From Pezizomycotina sp. ARF18 (lineage: Eukaryota; Ascomycota), in the NCBI GenBank assembly GCA_002224055.1, contig AZLU01000001.1, forward strand, positions 833,016-897,015: 64,000 nt of DNA, given 5' to 3'. The notes under the pieces are model-generated. The model was not told the origin of the DNA, did not search any database, and worked only from the letters and a program-made list of their open reading frames with translations. Shown here piece after piece: positions 60,617 to 64,000 of this stretch. Every line of letters starts with the position of its first letter. Within the stretch, counting starts at the first letter, position 1. Position numbers and translations under genes: made by a program.

Positions 60617-62463
60617 TTTTGTCTGCTGATGTCTCGTCTTATTTGTTTGTTTTGGTTCGAACGCGTACGATTTTACTCAAGGCTTTCCGGGGTAAAGATT
60701 TTTTATAATCCGTATGGCAAAGGGGAGAAGCTGGTAGAGTTTTCGGTTCTTGCCTGGACTTTGTATGTTTGGGAAGTTAGCGAAAGTCAAAAACGCTGCA
60801 ACGGGGTATTAAGGGAGGAAATTGTTTTCCCCTTGAGCTGTTGGAAAGGAATAAATAGACGAACGAATCAATTCGATTCGGCGTAATCCAATTGCTTGTA
60901 CGTACCGTTTGCTGTCAGTTATGGTCGTCTTTTTCCGGAGCTCTGTTTTTACCCTTCTCCTTTCTCCTGAAGCTTGCTCACAGCAAGTTGGCCACCTCTT
61001 ACCAAGTTTCCTCAACACAATATAGCGCTCCTTCAATCGCCGTTTTTCCGAGTGGAAGAAAGGGATTAGATCTCGCGAAGTTGGTATATGAAAAGGAGTT
61101 CGTTCAGGAGGTTTGGTCTGCTTAGGGGAAAGAGTTAAATTATATTATTAAAACCAAAAAGTAATATAGCTTGCAAGTGTAATAAAGTAATATAAAACTG
61201 ATATATATATATCTCTTATCTGTCTGAATTCGGTAGCAGTCGTTGTTGTGGGGCGTTGCTTAGCGCGGAATAGCTTTTTGGTCGCTATATTGATCACGTG
61301 ATAAGATTCATCAAGGGATTCTCGGTAACGGATGAGGAGTGCTTATGAAAAACAACAACAAATGTCGACACGGAACAGACCGGAGTCTGAAGATGATGGA
61401 AGGGGTAATATGCTGCAAAAAATATAAATATAGATTGAGTCCGTATCGTATTATTTTTATTATTACATAGATTCGTCTATCTCTCTCATCGGTGCATTCG
61501 ATTAAGGTGATGTTGCATTTCAGTTCACGAAACGATGGGTACGTTTTCTTCAACATTGTTAGCGGTTTTTCACTCGATGTAAATAGATATCACGATGGAG
61601 ATGATACTGTTGTGGATGCAAAGCAGTTTTGAATAATGTTCCTGGACTCGAGTATTTCTTTTCGCTCCACATTGGAACTAAAAAGAACTGACATAAAAGG
61701 AAAAAACAAGACACGCAAGGAAAGAGGTTATATCAAAGGATGACTGCAAGGAAAAGAAACCAGAAAGACTTCCAGACAGTTGAAAATGTATAAAAACGAA
61801 ACCCTCCATTGGCAGATAAAAGATGACGAGAATATTAAACGTGTGAATTCGAAACGTAAAATAAAAGAATAAAAGAAAACCCCATAGTTATCCAAATGAT
61901 TACGCCAAAAAGTCATAAGAGCGAAAATAATTAGGAAAGGAAAAAAAAGAAAATACATGAAGCTAAAGTTGAAAAGCGATAAAAATAATACACGAATCGA
62001 CCAAACTGGCACACGCAGTAGGTCGAGCGAAAAGAAAAGAGCCCAATTAAAAAGGACAAAGGATTTCATGTCGAAAAGAGAGGAAGAGGTTGGTTGTTCG
62101 GCGTTAGTTTTGTCGAGGAATCAAACACGAAGAAAAAAAGAAAAGAAGGCTTCACTCCGCAGCGTATCAGAAGACAAGAATGAAATACAAGAGGGATACA
62201 CGGCAAATAATGTTCGCCTGTAAGGTCTCTGTGACCTTGTTTCATTTCTTCCGTTGTTCACCCTTCAGCTTGTAGGGGAGACGACCGGAAGGTAAGCAAA
62301 TATTTCTTTAGCAAAGAAAAAAAATACAAAGCGAGAGAGTATATAAAATGTTTAAGGGAAAGAAAGAAATGGGGTTTGATAAAAAGCGGTATAAACGCAT
62401 CGTATCCGAGCTCCTCAATGATCTCAGCTGTGCAAAGGTCGTAACAGTTGGCGGGCATTTCAT
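60617..62463. other. Intergenic, no gene seen
   Basis: AT-rich DNA upstream of the SH3BGR-like gene and downstream of the second SANT gene. The perfect palindrome ATCACGTGAT lies near 61,285, followed by GATAAG. Purine-rich stretches fill 61,680-62,120. No frame is convincing. Confidence 0.55.
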
Positions 62464-63007
62464 TTAGATTTTGCCAGCAAAGTGCTCCTTCGCATACGCC
62501 TCACAAGCCTGGAATGCTGTGTGTTAGTATGAGATATGGATATGGATGGACATAGTGGTATGTTGAAATATTTTAGAGGGAAATCGTACCTTCGCAGGCT
62601 TGTTCACTTTGGCTCCAATAACTTTCCACTTGTTGGCGTCATACTCCTTGATCGCGGCCAGAAGCATTGCACTCTGTATAAAATGATTGAAACATTAGAA
62701 GAAGAAACAAAGGCAGTTGGTGGGCAGGAAAAACTAGAAATCAAATTTTATAAACGAACCTCTTCCTCGCCAAACTCAGCCCAATGCATATCCTTGTACC
62801 AATGTTTCTTTACGCTACCCTCGGTTCTAGTCGGGAACTTTTTGGCAATGTCGCTCCACGATGCACCCTGATCTCTCATCTGCTTGAGCAGCTGTTCCTC
62901 CTGCTGTGTCCAGGCGGTATTCGTTCTCGACCGTTTTGCAGGCTGCGCTGGTGCTTGTCCAGCGGCGACGGGCTGGCCATTATTGGTAGGCGGTGGCATC
63001 GTACCCG

Positions 63008-63038
<31 letters not shown>

Positions 63039-63444
63039 TTGAGGGGGTGGTTGCGGAACAGGAGCTGCAGGCTGGGCCTCTGGGTGCGCTGTCTCTTCTT
63101 GGGATTAGGAGCAGCCATGGGCTAGGCTGGGGAGCCGGAACTTGGTGTTGCGGAGGTGGGGGACCCTGCGGCATCGGCGGCGGCGCTTGATGCTGGGGTG
63201 CATGATGCTGGTGCATCGGATGATGCGGCTGGTGATGCTGGGGCGGCGGAGGTTGGTGGTGGAAAGGCGCTTGAGGGTGGAGATGTTGGTAAGGCATATG
63301 GTGCCTTGTGGGATCTCCAAGGAGTTCAGAAGTACCGGTACCATCTAAACCGCCATCACCGGGGCCCCCGACAACTCCCCTGTCAAACTCAGTGGAAAAG
63401 AAGGTCGGCGGTTCATCGGCAGGTTTTAACTGCCGGCTTTTCAT
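62464..63444 (-). CDS. SANT/Myb-like protein with Pro/His/Gln-rich N-terminus
   Basis: Three exons (62760-63444, 62590-62673, 62464-62508). The C-terminal half has two SANT/Myb-like repeats: NTAWTQQEEQLLKQMRDQG through SVKKHWYKDMHW, then AMLLAAIKEYDANKWKVIGA through AKEHF, ending AGKI. The third-position tryptophans are visible. This suggests a nuclear DNA- or chromatin-binding protein; its targets are unknown. The N-terminal part is low complexity: HQPPPPQHHQPHHPMHQHH, then PNPKKRQR (a possible nuclear localisation signal), then a Gln run from CAG/CAA repeats at about 63,003-63,040. The start is ambiguous. ATG at 63,444 gives the whole Pro/His/Gln region; ATG at 63,118 (MAAPNPKK), in a good context, gives a shorter protein. 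Frame slips near 63,117 and 63,082 separate these blocks. Confidence 0.78.
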
Positions 63445-64000
63445 GTGATATGACCTGGAGAGATTATACCCAGTCTCTGTTAGACCACTATATCGACAAA
63501 CATTGTCGAGAACGATAGAATAACGGTCATTATAAATAGTTAAAAGATAATGTCCCAAAATTCGGGTCAATCTAAAAGAGAGAGGGAGGAGGGAGAGCAA
63601 TGTGGTGGTAGACTGGGAGTGGAATAAAACAGTTAAGGCAACGATGAGATGCTGCTCTGGACTCAACCATTCAGAATGACCAAGCTCAGCTTCTTGACTA
63701 GGAAATAGAGTCCGAAGGCTTAAGCAGTTATAGAAAAAAAAATCTTCATTCTTCTACTTTTCTGCATAACCTTGTGATGGGTTTTGTATATATACTTTTT
63801 CTTTTAATCATCATCTTATGCCTCATTCCCACTTAAGAACGCCAGAGAAAGAAATTCCGCTTGGCGAGACCGCGGTCTGACTGGCTTGGGTTGTAGATCG
63901 GAGGCATGAGCGCTCATAAGATATAGAAACTGTTCCAAACTTGAGCGACTAGTGCATCGAATTTCCCGCTAACTCAACAAACTCCAACGGAGATGGTTGG
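63445..64000. other. Upstream flank of SANT/Myb-like gene
   Basis: AT-rich sequence with a TATATATA element near 63,788-63,795 on the plus strand. Likely promoter or leader of the minus-strand gene; no other gene is seen before the window ends. Confidence 0.4.

Noticed and set aside
1-64000. CRISPR arrays, bacterial operons, rRNA genes, complete tRNAs
   Set aside because: None seen. The intron-bearing genes and promoter style are eukaryotic, and no array of regularly spaced repeats exists.

Overview
The window looks like nuclear DNA of a filamentous ascomycete fungus (Pezizomycotina). Genes carry short GT-AG introns. The recognisable products are typical of that group: a GPI-anchored Crh-type wall transglycosylase with an N-terminal chitin-binding domain, an Anp1-like mannan polymerase subunit, a MetR/CYS3-type bZIP regulator, an ILVD-family dehydratase and an SH3BGR-like protein. 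Class and species cannot be fixed from sequence alone. Gene density is low: about ten well-supported genes and two or three weaker ones in 64 kb. Intergenic DNA is AT-rich and full of A/T homopolymer tracts.

Layout. 1-7,567 is an AT- and pyrimidine-rich gap leading to a SANT/Myb-like gene (7,568-8,518, +). 8,519-18,993 holds no convincing gene. 18,994-21,792 (-) is a 15-exon dihydroxy-acid-dehydratase-like gene. It lies divergent to an alpha/beta hydrolase (23,141-24,152, +), with a weak small reading frame between them (22,804-23,069, -). After a gap come the Crh enzyme (28,283-29,923, +), an unrecognised coiled-coil and His-rich protein (32,157-34,213, +), an O-methyltransferase (36,716-37,815, +) and the Anp1-like mannosyltransferase (39,943-41,733, +). 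About 42,300-50,240 is a gene-free block of decayed repeats, probably Ty1/copia-like LTR retrotransposon fossils. It almost entirely lacks the long A/T tracts seen elsewhere. A hairpin cluster follows at 50.4-50.54 kb. The right side holds the bZIP gene (52,190-53,236, -), a small orphan (56,187-56,623, -), the SH3BGR-like acidic/Lys-Ser-rich protein (57,826-60,616, -) and a second SANT/Myb-like gene (62,464-63,444, -).

Two themes stand out. First, the dehydratase gene contains extremely small exons of 4, 14, 15 and 21 nt plus a GC-AG intron, and the Crh gene has another 15-nt exon. Second, every multi-block host gene is interrupted by single-base frame slips. Most are a missing base in a short G or C run, or an extra base in an A or T run, and the conserved protein continues in the next frame. 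This is best explained by uncorrected indels in the assembly, not by pseudogenes, and all protein lengths below allow for it. The genes form no single pathway. Wall assembly (Crh, Anp1) and amino-acid/sulfur metabolism (dehydratase, MetR-like bZIP) are represented, but nothing shows co-regulation.
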